Shown: positions 1 through 6,137 of the stretch, in pieces
Numbering within the stretch: the stretch's first letter is position 1
Layout: each line of letters starts with the position of its first letter
Assembly (NCBI GenBank): GCA_003222935.1
Contig: QHXL01000297.1
Location: 1 to 6,558 of the forward strand
From: Acidobacteriota bacterium
GTDB taxonomy: Bacteria; Acidobacteriota; Blastocatellia; Pyrinomonadales; Pyrinomonadaceae
Direction: 5' to 3'
DNA: 6,558 nucleotides
Position numbers and translations under genes: made by a program
Notes under the pieces: model-generated
The model's database searches: none
What the model was told of the DNA's origin: nothing
What the model saw: the letters and a program-made list of their open reading frames with translations, nothing else

Positions 1-278
1 ATCCCCTGGTACATAAAGTATGTCTCGCCATCAATGGGAAAGAGTATCCACCGCAGGTAGTGAAGCTTGAGCGGTGCGAGGCAGTCCGGTGTCTCCGCAA
101 CTGCCGCCTCGATATTCTGCGCGTAGTCATAAAAGACCGACTCACGTCCTGGCTTTATCTTCGCCAGAATGCTGAATCCGTAGTTCGCTGGTGACTTGGG
201 AAAGATTGGCCCGTACTTACCTTGCGGGAGCTGAGCCATGTCCCTCGGCATCGCCATCGCCTGTGTTTTGATTTCCAT
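1..278 (-). CDS. Uncharacterised protein, N-terminal part (gene runs off the window)
   Basis: An open frame starts at an ATG (278-276) and continues to the window edge for 92 complete codons without a stop. The start is supported by a strong Shine-Dalgarno, AAGGAG, 7 bases upstream. The protein begins MEIKTQAMAMPRDMAQ and has no signal peptide or membrane segment in the visible part. From about residue 35 it reads FSILAKIKPGRE, then a helix-like stretch, then LHYLRWILFPIDGETYFMY. This alternation of strand and helix resembles the start of a ferredoxin-like (dimeric alpha/beta barrel) domain, but that is a fold-level impression only. I do not recognise a named family and assign no function. 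A 329-base gap separates it from the end of pflA, so it probably has its own promoter, although both genes point the same way. Its reality is well supported; its identity is unknown. Confidence 0.75.
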   Translation of the reverse strand, partial: MEIKTQAMAMPRDMAQLPQGKYGPIFPKSPANYGFSILAKIKPGRESVFYDYAQNIEAAVAETPDCLAPLKLHYLRWILFPIDGETYFMYQG

Positions 279-607
279 TTCGTCGCTCCTTCAACTTCTT
301 ACGTTAATCTGCGCGGTCGCTCACTGTGTTGGGCGCAGAAATGGTTTTTTGACTTGAGCATCCTATTTTGAGGGCTAGAGCTAAGATACTGTCACTATTT
401 ACAGGTTCCGCTGAACACCAGGAACGGTTAGCTAAAGAGGTTGCTTATCCTTTTGAGCATATTACTTTGTTAGTTTTCAGAACCTCCAAATACCGGCAAA
501 TAGAACCGGCAGCGCACTCAGCAAGTCAGTCACTCACTGGAGATGGGATGGTTGTACTCAGGAGTCCTACGCGGGAGTGAGATTTTTATACTCGTACTAT
601 TGACAGC
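279..607. other. Intergenic region between pflA and the partial gene
   Basis: This is a stretch of 329 bases without a convincing gene. It is more AT-rich and has more stop codons than its surroundings. It should hold the end of the ackA-pflB-pflA transcript and the promoter of the gene at 1-278, but I see no strong stem followed by a T-run. A weak stem, GTTCC/GGAAC with an 11-base loop, lies at 405-425 with no T tract. A TAATAT box on the minus strand is a possible -10 element, but its best upstream partner (TTGGAG) is 19 bases away, too far for a confident call. The only open frame on the plus strand (368-580, TTG start) has no recognisable protein features. Confidence 0.5.
286..291 (-). 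promoter_or_regulatory. Ribosome binding site of the partial gene at 1-278
   Basis: AAGGAG on the minus strand lies 7 bases before the ATG at 278. It is near consensus with ideal spacing, and it fixes the start of a gene that is otherwise cut off by the window edge. Confidence 0.75.
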
Positions 608-1453
608 TTAAACGGCCTTAAGACCAACGGCCTTGAATTGCGCGCAAGTGCGCTCAACTAACTCAGCCGAGGGCGTTTGTGTATTGTCGAGCGTGTAGGG
701 TATGCCGAGCTTCTCCCATTTGTAGCGACCCATTTGGTGAAACGGGAGCACGTCCACACGCTCGACAGTTCCGAGTTCGGCGGCTAACTGGGCTGTCTTC
801 TCGATGTCTTTCTCGTCATCCGTTAATCCGGGGACGAGTACATAACGAACCCAGATCTTTTTCTTCCGCTGCCCCAGTCGTCGTGCAAATGCGTGTGTAG
901 GTCCAACCTCTTTGCCGGTTAAATGTAAGTGGCGTTCCGGGTCGAAGGTTTTAAGATCGAGCAAAACTAAGTCGACCTTTTCTAACTCTTCGTCAGTTAG
1001 TCTTTCGCCTAAATAGCCATTGGTATCAAGCGCTGTATGGATGTCCAATTCCTTTGCAACTGAAAAGAGCTTCACTGCAAACCTGTCCTGCATCAGTGGC
1101 TCGCCACCACTCAAGGTAAGACCGCCCGACATGGCTTTTAGTCCATGCTGATACATGGCTAATCGTTCTTTGGCGTGCTCGATCGTGACGGGTATTCCAT
1201 TCATCATGTTCCAGGTATCGGGATTGTGGCAGTACAAGCACCGCCACTGACAGCCTGCGGTCCAGGCGACTACTCGCACACCTGGACCATCGACAGCAGA
1301 TCCCGTGGTGAATGAGTGGAGGAATCCCATGTTTCCAGTAGCCAGCGCTTCCTTTACTGCATTCTCTGGAATGCCGGCGGCGAGATTTACCCGCAACTCG
1401 AAAGGACTTGGCGCTTCGATGGGGACAGCGTCTGAAGCTTTCACCTGGCTCAT
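608..1453 (-). CDS. pflA: Pyruvate formate-lyase-activating enzyme (radical SAM)
   Basis: This 281-residue cytoplasmic radical SAM enzyme uses a [4Fe-4S] cluster, S-adenosylmethionine and a reductant to place the glycyl radical on pyruvate formate-lyase. The cluster motif is visible as CQWRCLYC (C68, C72, C75; the CxxxCxxC spacing), followed by HNPDTW as in characterised PflA proteins. [16 protein letters not shown] just before it corresponds to the family's N-terminal strand. SGGEP (residues 115-119) is the SAM-binding motif, and the target enzyme is encoded immediately upstream. E. coli PflA has 246 residues; this protein carries about 42 extra N-terminal residues. The chosen ATG overlaps the pflB stop as ATGA, which suggests translational coupling and favours the long form. 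I see no good independent Shine-Dalgarno. An internal ATG at residue 42 would give a protein of standard length and cannot be ruled out as the real start. Confidence 0.95.
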   Translation of the reverse strand: MSQVKASDAVPIEAPSPFELRVNLAAGIPENAVKEALATGNMGFLHSFTTGSAVDGPGVRVVAWTAGCQWRCLYCHNPDTWNMMNGIPVTIEHAKERLAMYQHGLKAMSGGLTLSGGEPLMQDRFAVKLFSVAKELDIHTALDTNGYLGERLTDEELEKVDLVLLDLKTFDPERHLHLTGKEVGPTHAFARRLGQRKKKIWVRYVLVPGLTDDEKDIEKTAQLAAELGTVERVDVLPFHQMGRYKWEKLGIPYTLDNTQTPSAELVERTCAQFKAVGLKAV

Positions 1454-3717
1454 GGGTTTTCCGATCCGTGAAACGTTCGGTTGATTACATCCAACTGTTG
1501 TTCACGCGTAAGTCGTACAAAGTTGACCGCATATCCGGAGACGCGAATAGTCAGGTGCGGATAGTTCTCCGGATGTTCCATCGCGTCGATGAGCATCTCG
1601 CGATTCAACACATTTACATTCATGTGATAACCGGTGGCGCCGAAAAACGCGTCGAGCATGCTGCGTAAATTGGCTATTCGATCTTCACCTACTCTTCCGA
1701 GACCTTGCGGCACCAGCGAAACCGTAAGTGAAATTCCATCCGCCGCATCGCGATAAGGAATCTTTGCGACTGAAGCTGCCGAAGCATGGATACCGTGATT
1801 GTCTCGGCCATGCATCGGGTTTGCGCCCGGTGCAAAAGGCTGTCCATGTCGCCGGCCATCGGGGGTATGACCGGTGTTTTTGCCGTAGACGACATTCGAT
1901 GTGATGGTGAGGATCGACTGGGTGTGCAAAGCGTTGCGATAAGTCGGGTACTTCCTCAACTTATTCATGAACGTCGTGACGAGCCATGCAGCAAATTGAT
2001 CTACTCGATTGTCGTTGTTACCGAAGTTTGGAAATTCACCTTCTGTTTCGTAATCAGTAATAAGTCCAGTTTCATCGCGAATTACTCGAACCTTTGCGTA
2101 CTTCATCGCCGATAAACTGTCAGCAACTACCGACATGCCGGCAATGCCAAAAGCCATCGTTCTGAGCGGTGCATAATCATGTAGCGCCATTTCAACGCGT
2201 TCGTAGGCATACTTGTCGTGCATGTAATGAATGACGTTCATGGCGTTGACGTAGACGTTAGCGAGCCAATCCATCATCTTTTCATATCTTTTTAGGACAT
2301 CATCGAAGTCGAGATACTCACCTTCGACGGCACCATTTTCTGGTCCCACCTGTTTGCCGGTCAGCTCATCCCGTCCGCCGTTGATTGCGTAAAGCAAACA
2401 CTTAGCGAGGTTGGCGCGCGCACCGAAGAATTGCATTTGCTTTCCAACGACCATAGGTGAAACGCAGCAAGCAATTGCACCATCGTCTCCCCACGCGCGT
2501 CGCATGAGTTCATCGCTCTCGAACTGAATCGAACTTGTTTCGATCGCTACCTTCGAAGAGAAACTACGAAAGCCGTTGGGTAGTCGGGGTGAATACCAGA
2601 TGGTGAGATTCGGTTCTGGCGCAGGACCAAGGTTAAATAACGTCTGCAAAAACCTGAAGCTCGTTTTTGTTACGAGTGTTCGACCGTCGTCACCCATTCC
2701 CCCGATCGATTCAGTAACCCAGGTTGGATCTCCGGCGAAGAGATCGTCGTATTCAGGTGTGCGGAGAAAACGGACGATGCGAAGTTTGATGACAAAGTCG
2801 TCGATGATCTCCTGCGCTTGTTCTTCTGTTAGAGCCCCGGATTTCAAGTCACGTTGAAAATAGATGTCCAGGAAAGTTGAAACTCGACCCAGCGACATTG
2901 CTGCGCCGTTCTGCTCTTTCACCGCTGCCAGGTAGCCGAAGTAAAGCCACTGGACAGCTTCGCGCGCAGTCCTAGCCGGCGTGGAAATATCGAAACCGTA
3001 GCTGCTCGCCATCTCTTGTAATTCTTTCAGCGAGCGAATTTGTTCGCTGAGCTCTTCGCGATCCCGAATGATGTCTTCTGTTGACTGGGCCGGGTCGAGA
3101 CTATTTTTCTCTTTCTTCTTTTGCTCGATGAGTCGCGACACTCCGTAAAGCGCAACGCGACGGTAATCGCCGATGATTCGACCTCTCCCGTAAGCATCCG
3201 GGAGGCCGGTCAGAATATGAGAACTACGGCAACGTCTGATGTCTTCGGTATAGGCGTCAAAAACGCCGTCGTTGTGAGTCTTTCGATATTTTGTAAAGGC
3301 CTCAACTATGTGTGGATCGGGCTCGTAGCCATATGTCTTAAGGGCGTTGAGGACCATCCTCAAGCCGCCGTTGGGCATGATGGAACGTTTGAGGGGGGCC
3401 TCCGTCTGCAAACCGACGATCACTTCGTTTGGCTTATCGATGTACCCGGGCTCATGTGCAGTTATCCCGCCGGGAATCTGGGAAATATCCAGTACGCCTT
3501 TTTTTCGTTCTTCGAGAAACAGCTTGTTCAGTTGTTCCCAGATCTTTTTGGTTCGATCGGTTGCGGACGCGAGGAAAGATTCGTCTTCTTCGTAGGGTTC
3601 GTAGTTCTGTTGAATGAAGTCGCGAACATTAATTTCGCGCTGCCACAGACCATCATTGAAGCCTTCCCATTCCGGAACCACTTTCTCAGTCATAAGCTCG
3701 CGAGCCGTAGTAGCCAT
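1450..3717 (-). CDS. pflB: Formate C-acetyltransferase (pyruvate formate-lyase)
   Basis: This glycyl-radical enzyme of 755 residues, close to the 760 of E. coli PflB, cleaves pyruvate with CoA to acetyl-CoA and formate in the anaerobic cytoplasm. The large PFL domain fills most of the protein. The adjacent catalytic cysteines are C417 and C418 in [15 protein letters not shown], which matches the E. coli 418/419 pair. The C-terminal glycyl-radical domain ends with [10 protein letters not shown], placing the radical glycine at G728. The close match of both motifs to true PFL, rather than to glycerol or choline lyases, supports the specific name. The start is an ATG with TAAGGAG 8 bases upstream, and that sequence contains the ackA stop codon. 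The end overlaps pflA by four bases. The frame is intact and no key residue is missing, so I expect a working oxygen-sensitive enzyme. No focA formate channel gene is nearby. Confidence 0.97.
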   Translation of the reverse strand: MATTARELMTEKVVPEWEGFNDGLWQREINVRDFIQQNYEPYEEDESFLASATDRTKKIWEQLNKLFLEERKKGVLDISQIPGGITAHEPGYIDKPNEVIVGLQTEAPLKRSIMPNGGLRMVLNALKTYGYEPDPHIVEAFTKYRKTHNDGVFDAYTEDIRRCRSSHILTGLPDAYGRGRIIGDYRRVALYGVSRLIEQKKKEKNSLDPAQSTEDIIRDREELSEQIRSLKELQEMASSYGFDISTPARTAREAVQWLYFGYLAAVKEQNGAAMSLGRVSTFLDIYFQRDLKSGALTEEQAQEIIDDFVIKLRIVRFLRTPEYDDLFAGDPTWVTESIGGMGDDGRTLVTKTSFRFLQTLFNLGPAPEPNLTIWYSPRLPNGFRSFSSKVAIETSSIQFESDELMRRAWGDDGAIACCVSPMVVGKQMQFFGARANLAKCLLYAINGGRDELTGKQVGPENGAVEGEYLDFDDVLKRYEKMMDWLANVYVNAMNVIHYMHDKYAYERVEMALHDYAPLRTMAFGIAGMSVVADSLSAMKYAKVRVIRDETGLITDYETEGEFPNFGNNDNRVDQFAAWLVTTFMNKLRKYPTYRNALHTQSILTITSNVVYGKNTGHTPDGRRHGQPFAPGANPMHGRDNHGIHASAASVAKIPYRDAADGISLTVSLVPQGLGRVGEDRIANLRSMLDAFFGATGYHMNVNVLNREMLIDAMEHPENYPHLTIRVSGYAVNFVRLTREQQLDVINRTFHGSENP

Positions 3718-3725
3718 TACACTAT

Positions 3726-3732
3726 CTCCTTA
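3726..3732 (-). promoter_or_regulatory. pflB ribosome binding site, fused to the ackA stop codon
   Basis: TAAGGAG on the minus strand lies 8 bases before the pflB ATG. Its first three bases are the ackA stop codon, so ribosomes finishing ackA end on the pflB start region. This supports a single ackA-pflB-pflA transcript with linked translation. Confidence 0.8.
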
Positions 3733-4935
3733 TGTTCTTTCTTGCGCTGCCTTTGCTAAGCCGAGTAATGCGCCTGTATGACGCGCAATCATCAATTCTT
3801 CGTTGGTGGGTACGACCCAGACGGAGATCTTGCTTCCTTCAGTCGAGATTTTTGGACCACCACTATCGTTGGCTGCGTCGTCTATTTCGACACCGAGCCA
3901 CGCACAAGCCTCACAAATTCGTTCTCGTATCTCCGGGGAGTTTTCTCCAATACCGGCCGTAAACACGATCCCGTCAACGCCGCCCAGAACTGCGGCAAGA
4001 GCACCGATCTCCTTGGCCGCGCAATAAACGAAGTAATCGACCGCCAAACGTGCCTCGGGTTCACGTCGGCCCAACAGATCGCGCATGTCGTTGCTGATAC
4101 CAGATATTCCGATCAGACCCGATTTCTTGTAGAGCAAAGTCTCAACTTCTTTTGCGGAGAATTTGAGACCTTGAAACAGATGAAGGACCACGCCCGGATC
4201 GAGCGCTCCGGGCCGAGTGCCCATGCACAGACCGTCGAGCGCCGTAAATCCCAGCGTACTGTCTACGCTCTTCCGATCTTTTAAGGCACACAAGCTTGCG
4301 CCACTGCCGAGATGCGCCACGATGACGCGTTCATTTGCAATGGACGGTGCAACCTCAGGTAAGACAGACGCTATGTATTCATACGACAGGCCATGAAAGC
4401 CGTATCGCTGTAAACCTAACTCCCGCAACTCCCGGGGGAGCGGAATGAGCTCTGCAACTGCCGATTGTCCGCGATGAAAGCTTGTGTCGAAGCAGGCTAC
4501 CTGGGGAACACCCGGCAGTCGTTCGGACGCAGCTTCGATAGCCGCGAGATTGTAAGGTTGGTGAAGCGGAGCCAGCGGAACCAGTTCGTATAACTCGGCG
4601 AGAACTTGTGGAGTAATTACTGTCGGACCTTTGAATCGCGAACCACCGTGGACCACACGATGACCGACGCCTACGACGCGTGAGCCGCCGTATTTGAAAC
4701 GCAACCATGCTGCGAGAGCGTCTAGCGCGTCACGTCCATTGCGAACCGTAGCATCCAGTTTCTGCTTTGTGAGGCATTGTCCATCCGGGTCTTTCACTGA
4801 GAGCTGCGGCGAGCTGCCAATGCCCTCGATTTGGCCGCGCGCCGCCAGCCGCCAACCTTCGCCCCGGGGTCGCTGAAAAACGCAGAACTTCAGACTTGAT
4901 GAACCAGCGTTAAGTACGAGTGCGTAATCATCCAT
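3730..4935 (-). CDS. ackA: Acetate kinase
   Basis: This 401-residue cytoplasmic kinase makes acetate and ATP from acetyl phosphate and ADP, reversibly. It belongs to the ASKHA fold. The first signature, LVLNAGSSSLKF, sits at residues 6-17, and FDTSFH (149-154) opens the second. Residues matching the characterised Methanosarcina thermophila active site are visible: N9, R93 (GHRVVHGG), H125 (LHQPYN), D150, H181, H208 (AHLGSG), R241 (TRPGALDPG) and the TNEE motif at 377-380. Length is typical. I chose the ATG at 4935 rather than the GTG at 4947: GAGGA lies 5 bases before the ATG, and the GTG overlaps that Shine-Dalgarno. The gene is first in the intact ackA-pflB-pflA cluster and lies 26 bases after the broken DHOD-like remnant, which suggests it was once the last gene of an older pta-nifJ-DHOD operon. 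Confidence 0.96.
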   Translation of the reverse strand: MDDYALVLNAGSSSLKFCVFQRPRGEGWRLAARGQIEGIGSSPQLSVKDPDGQCLTKQKLDATVRNGRDALDALAAWLRFKYGGSRVVGVGHRVVHGGSRFKGPTVITPQVLAELYELVPLAPLHQPYNLAAIEAASERLPGVPQVACFDTSFHRGQSAVAELIPLPRELRELGLQRYGFHGLSYEYIASVLPEVAPSIANERVIVAHLGSGASLCALKDRKSVDSTLGFTALDGLCMGTRPGALDPGVVLHLFQGLKFSAKEVETLLYKKSGLIGISGISNDMRDLLGRREPEARLAVDYFVYCAAKEIGALAAVLGGVDGIVFTAGIGENSPEIRERICEACAWLGVEIDDAANDSGGPKISTEGSKISVWVVPTNEELMIARHTGALLGLAKAAQERT

Positions 4936-4940
4936 AACAA

Positions 4941-4945
4941 TCCTC
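4941..4945 (-). promoter_or_regulatory. ackA ribosome binding site
   Basis: GAGGA on the minus strand, 5 bases before the ATG at 4935. It decides between this ATG and the in-frame GTG at 4947, which is part of the same short stretch. A start at 4935 gives the N-terminus MDDYALVLNAGSSS, standard for acetate kinase. Confidence 0.65.
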
Positions 4946-4961
4946 ACGCCTTGAGGTGAAA

Positions 4962-5143
4962 CTACCGCAGCAGAGAAACAGAGTGTTGCTGAAACATTAG
5001 TCTGAACGTCTCACGCTCATAGGAGCCGGGTTTACAATTTTCTGGAAACTCATGTTCCCTCTCATTTCGTCAAGAGAGTTCCACTCGTTCTTGTGAATCC
5101 ATGTCTCCATGTCGGTTCTGATAGTTGTCGTTGCCATTTCCAT
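4962..5143 (-). pseudogene. Remnant of a dihydroorotate-dehydrogenase-like protein (C-terminal tail, frameshifted)
   Basis: On the minus strand a frame beginning at ATG 5143, or more likely ATG 5137 with AGGA just upstream, reads MATTTIRTD and then at once METWIHKNEWNSLDEMRG, followed by NMSFQKIVNPA. The second part resembles the conserved C-terminus of the DHOD-like (FMN-binding TIM-barrel) proteins often encoded beside pyruvate:ferredoxin oxidoreductase, typically WMEEHEYES, then QMxGSMSQ, then DPAAFERANYM. The rest of the barrel, roughly 280 residues, is absent. At about 5022-5023 the frame breaks. The next frame continues YERETFRLMFQQ, which fits the expected AAYERANYMxxLQ tail and ends at TAG 4964-4962. 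A single missing base explains this. The remnant cannot bind FMN or catalyse anything. It ends 26 bases before ackA, consistent with a former operon. The identification rests on memory of the family tail, so it is moderately sure. Confidence 0.6.
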
Positions 5144-5156
5144 CCTGGCACTCAAA

Positions 5157-5492
5157 CGGCACATTGATACCAATGAGTTGTTGATAAACCTTGTAACGGC
5201 TTTCAGCTTGGGCTTGGGATTCCTTGAGAAACTGTTCGAATCGTGCCGGATCCGCGCGCTCGTTGATTCGCAAGCGCAACTCATTCCGCACGCCCGCACC
5301 GCTGGCTCCCGGTGGTCCATAGTCGAGTCTGGGCGGAGCGCCGACACTCCCAGGGTTTGTTTTCCCGTGACGGGCCCACTCATCACAAAGCTCCGACATG
5401 GGTGAACTGGGGGTGATCGGATAGATAACGATCGTCTCACTTACCTTGAGCGCAACAAAAGCTGCAGCCTCGTTACCATCAACGGTGATTGC
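5157..5492 (-). pseudogene. nifJ: Remnant of pyruvate:ferredoxin oxidoreductase: N-terminus joined to C-terminus
   Basis: PFOR oxidises pyruvate to acetyl-CoA and CO2 and reduces ferredoxin. It is usually about 1,170-1,200 residues long. Here AITVDGNEAAAFVALKVSE, then IYPITPSSPMSELCDEWA and GKTNP (5343-5492), is the unmistakable start of domain I, including the YPITPSSPM substrate-side motif. Without a frame break it passes into APPRLDYGPP, VRNELRLRINERADPARF and ESQAQAESRYKVYQQL (5157-5342), which fits the extreme C-terminus of the enzyme. About 1,000-1,100 residues are missing, including the ferredoxin-like [4Fe-4S] domain and the thiamine-diphosphate domain, so no activity is possible. The family normally reads KTNPWGSV; here W is missing (KTNPGSV), so a small deletion may lie beside the large one. 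The open frame actually extends over 5070-5618 (182 codons), continuing upstream into pta-derived sequence. The N-terminal part is certain; the C-terminal part is likely. Confidence 0.8.
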
Positions 5493-5649
5493 CTTTGCGA
5501 TCTCTAGATTCCTGGAAGCCGGTCCAACTAACAGTGGTTTAATCAACCCCCGTCTTTCTGCCTGCCACTGCAGTTGGGACCGGCTCCAGACCCTGGCACC
5601 GTGCCAGAAGTCGTTCATATTTCCCTGTTCCGATCTGTGGTTGACTCAT
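5493..5649 (-). pseudogene. pta: Remnant of phosphate acetyl/butyryltransferase N-terminus, in two frames
   Basis: From ATG 5649 a 36-codon frame ending at TAA 5541-5539 reads MSQPQIGTGKYERLLARC, then QGLEPVPTAVA. This resembles the start of the Ptb-type phosphate acyltransferases (KYExLLxRC followed by PPVPTAVAHP), which move acetyl groups between CoA and phosphate. The second piece lies in another frame at 5493-5561: AERRGLIKPLLVGPASR, then NLEIA, matching the next conserved block (AxxxGLIxPILVGPAxxI). The linker between the two blocks, normally about 13 residues, is absent, and the deletion changed the frame. After EIAK the sequence becomes PFOR, so some 250 C-terminal residues are lost. 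Order and spacing suggest pta once preceded nifJ in one operon with ackA. Each block alone is short; their correct order and adjacency are the main support. Confidence 0.6.
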
Positions 5650-5734
5650 TTCAAGGTCTCTAGGTGTCGGGTGCGACGTTTATCGCCGACGTCTTCATGA
5701 GTTCTAATTCTGATCTGCGACGAGAACCGAGCGC
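5650..5734 (-). other. Short unassigned stretch between aspartase and pta remnants
   Basis: These 85 bases lie between the stop of the truncated aspartase frame and the ATG of the pta remnant. All three minus-strand frames are interrupted. One short frame ends AAKRSVLVADQN just before a TAG and might be the tail of another lost gene, but I cannot match it to anything. No clear promoter, terminator or Shine-Dalgarno is visible. Confidence 0.35.
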
Positions 5735-6085
5735 TTAGCAGCGCGAAACGACACTGAGGGAACTCTGGGTCGGCCCCTCGTGGTACGACGATTCAAGGGT
5801 TTTTGGGTAATTGCTTCTATCGAGTCCGGTAAGCGCGTTGGCCCGAGCGGCTGCCAGTTTCACTATGGCCCAGGCTTCGACGAAGCCTGGGTAGTGATTA
5901 ATTAGGAGACCCGAGATTTTAAAGTTCTCCAGTGCGCGGGCGGTCTGCATCCCGTAGTACGCCTCCGCAGGAACCTGCTTTTCTCCGAGCAGGTTATTTT
6001 GGACACGGACGTTCTGCCGCGCGTTAGCAGAAGCGATGAAAAGAAAACAGACCAGTGTCAGGTAAGTGGTTAGCTTCTTTTTCAT
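5735..6085 (-). pseudogene. aspA: Truncated aspartate ammonia-lyase with signal peptide
   Basis: Aspartase deaminates L-aspartate to fumarate and ammonia. From ATG 6085 the protein starts with a clear signal peptide: KKK, a hydrophobic stretch (TYLTLVCFLFIA) and an ASANA cleavage site at residue 22. It then matches the aspartase/fumarase N-terminus: NNLLGEKQVPAEAYYGMQT, RALENFKISG, HYPGFVEAWAIVKLAAARAN. Similarity stops near residue 89. The following 27 residues fit nothing I know and run to a TAA. The total is 116 residues, while the family has about 470, so the catalytic GSSxMPxKxNP loop and the tetramer helices are absent. Earlier in-frame starts exist (ATG 6097, ATG 6106, TTG 6115) but would place extra residues before the signal peptide. 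No good Shine-Dalgarno is visible. It follows the DUF2950 gene by 52 bases. It may have been an exported aspartase before truncation. Confidence 0.8.
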
Positions 6086-6137
6086 AAGGCCGCCCATCAC
6101 AAACATGCGTGGCAACTCAACTAAGCTGCACGCAGTC

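Noticed and set aside
405..425. Stem GTTCC/GGAAC as a terminator
   Set aside because: The stem is only five pairs with an 11-base loop, has no T-run on either strand, and is far from the pflA stop.
368..580. Plus-strand frame of 70 codons between pflA and the partial gene
   Set aside because: It has a TTG start, no Shine-Dalgarno, no recognisable motif, and lies opposite to all neighbouring genes. It is most likely chance.
611..637. Direct repeat AACGGCCTTRA near the pflA end
   Set aside because: Two short copies inside the coding end (encoding KAV twice); too short to be a meaningful repeat or attachment site.
3121..3759. Plus-strand frame of 212 codons opposite the start of pflB
   Set aside because: It lies antisense to an unmistakable pflB with conserved motifs. 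Its translation shows no family features.
4933..4947. GTG at 4947 as the ackA start
   Set aside because: It overlaps the GAGGA Shine-Dalgarno of the ATG at 4935, and the shorter protein has the standard acetate kinase N-terminus.
5109..5405. Plus-strand frame with a hydrophobic start opposite the nifJ remnant
   Set aside because: The apparent membrane segment comes from reading PFOR and DHOD-derived DNA backwards. No ribosome site was seen.
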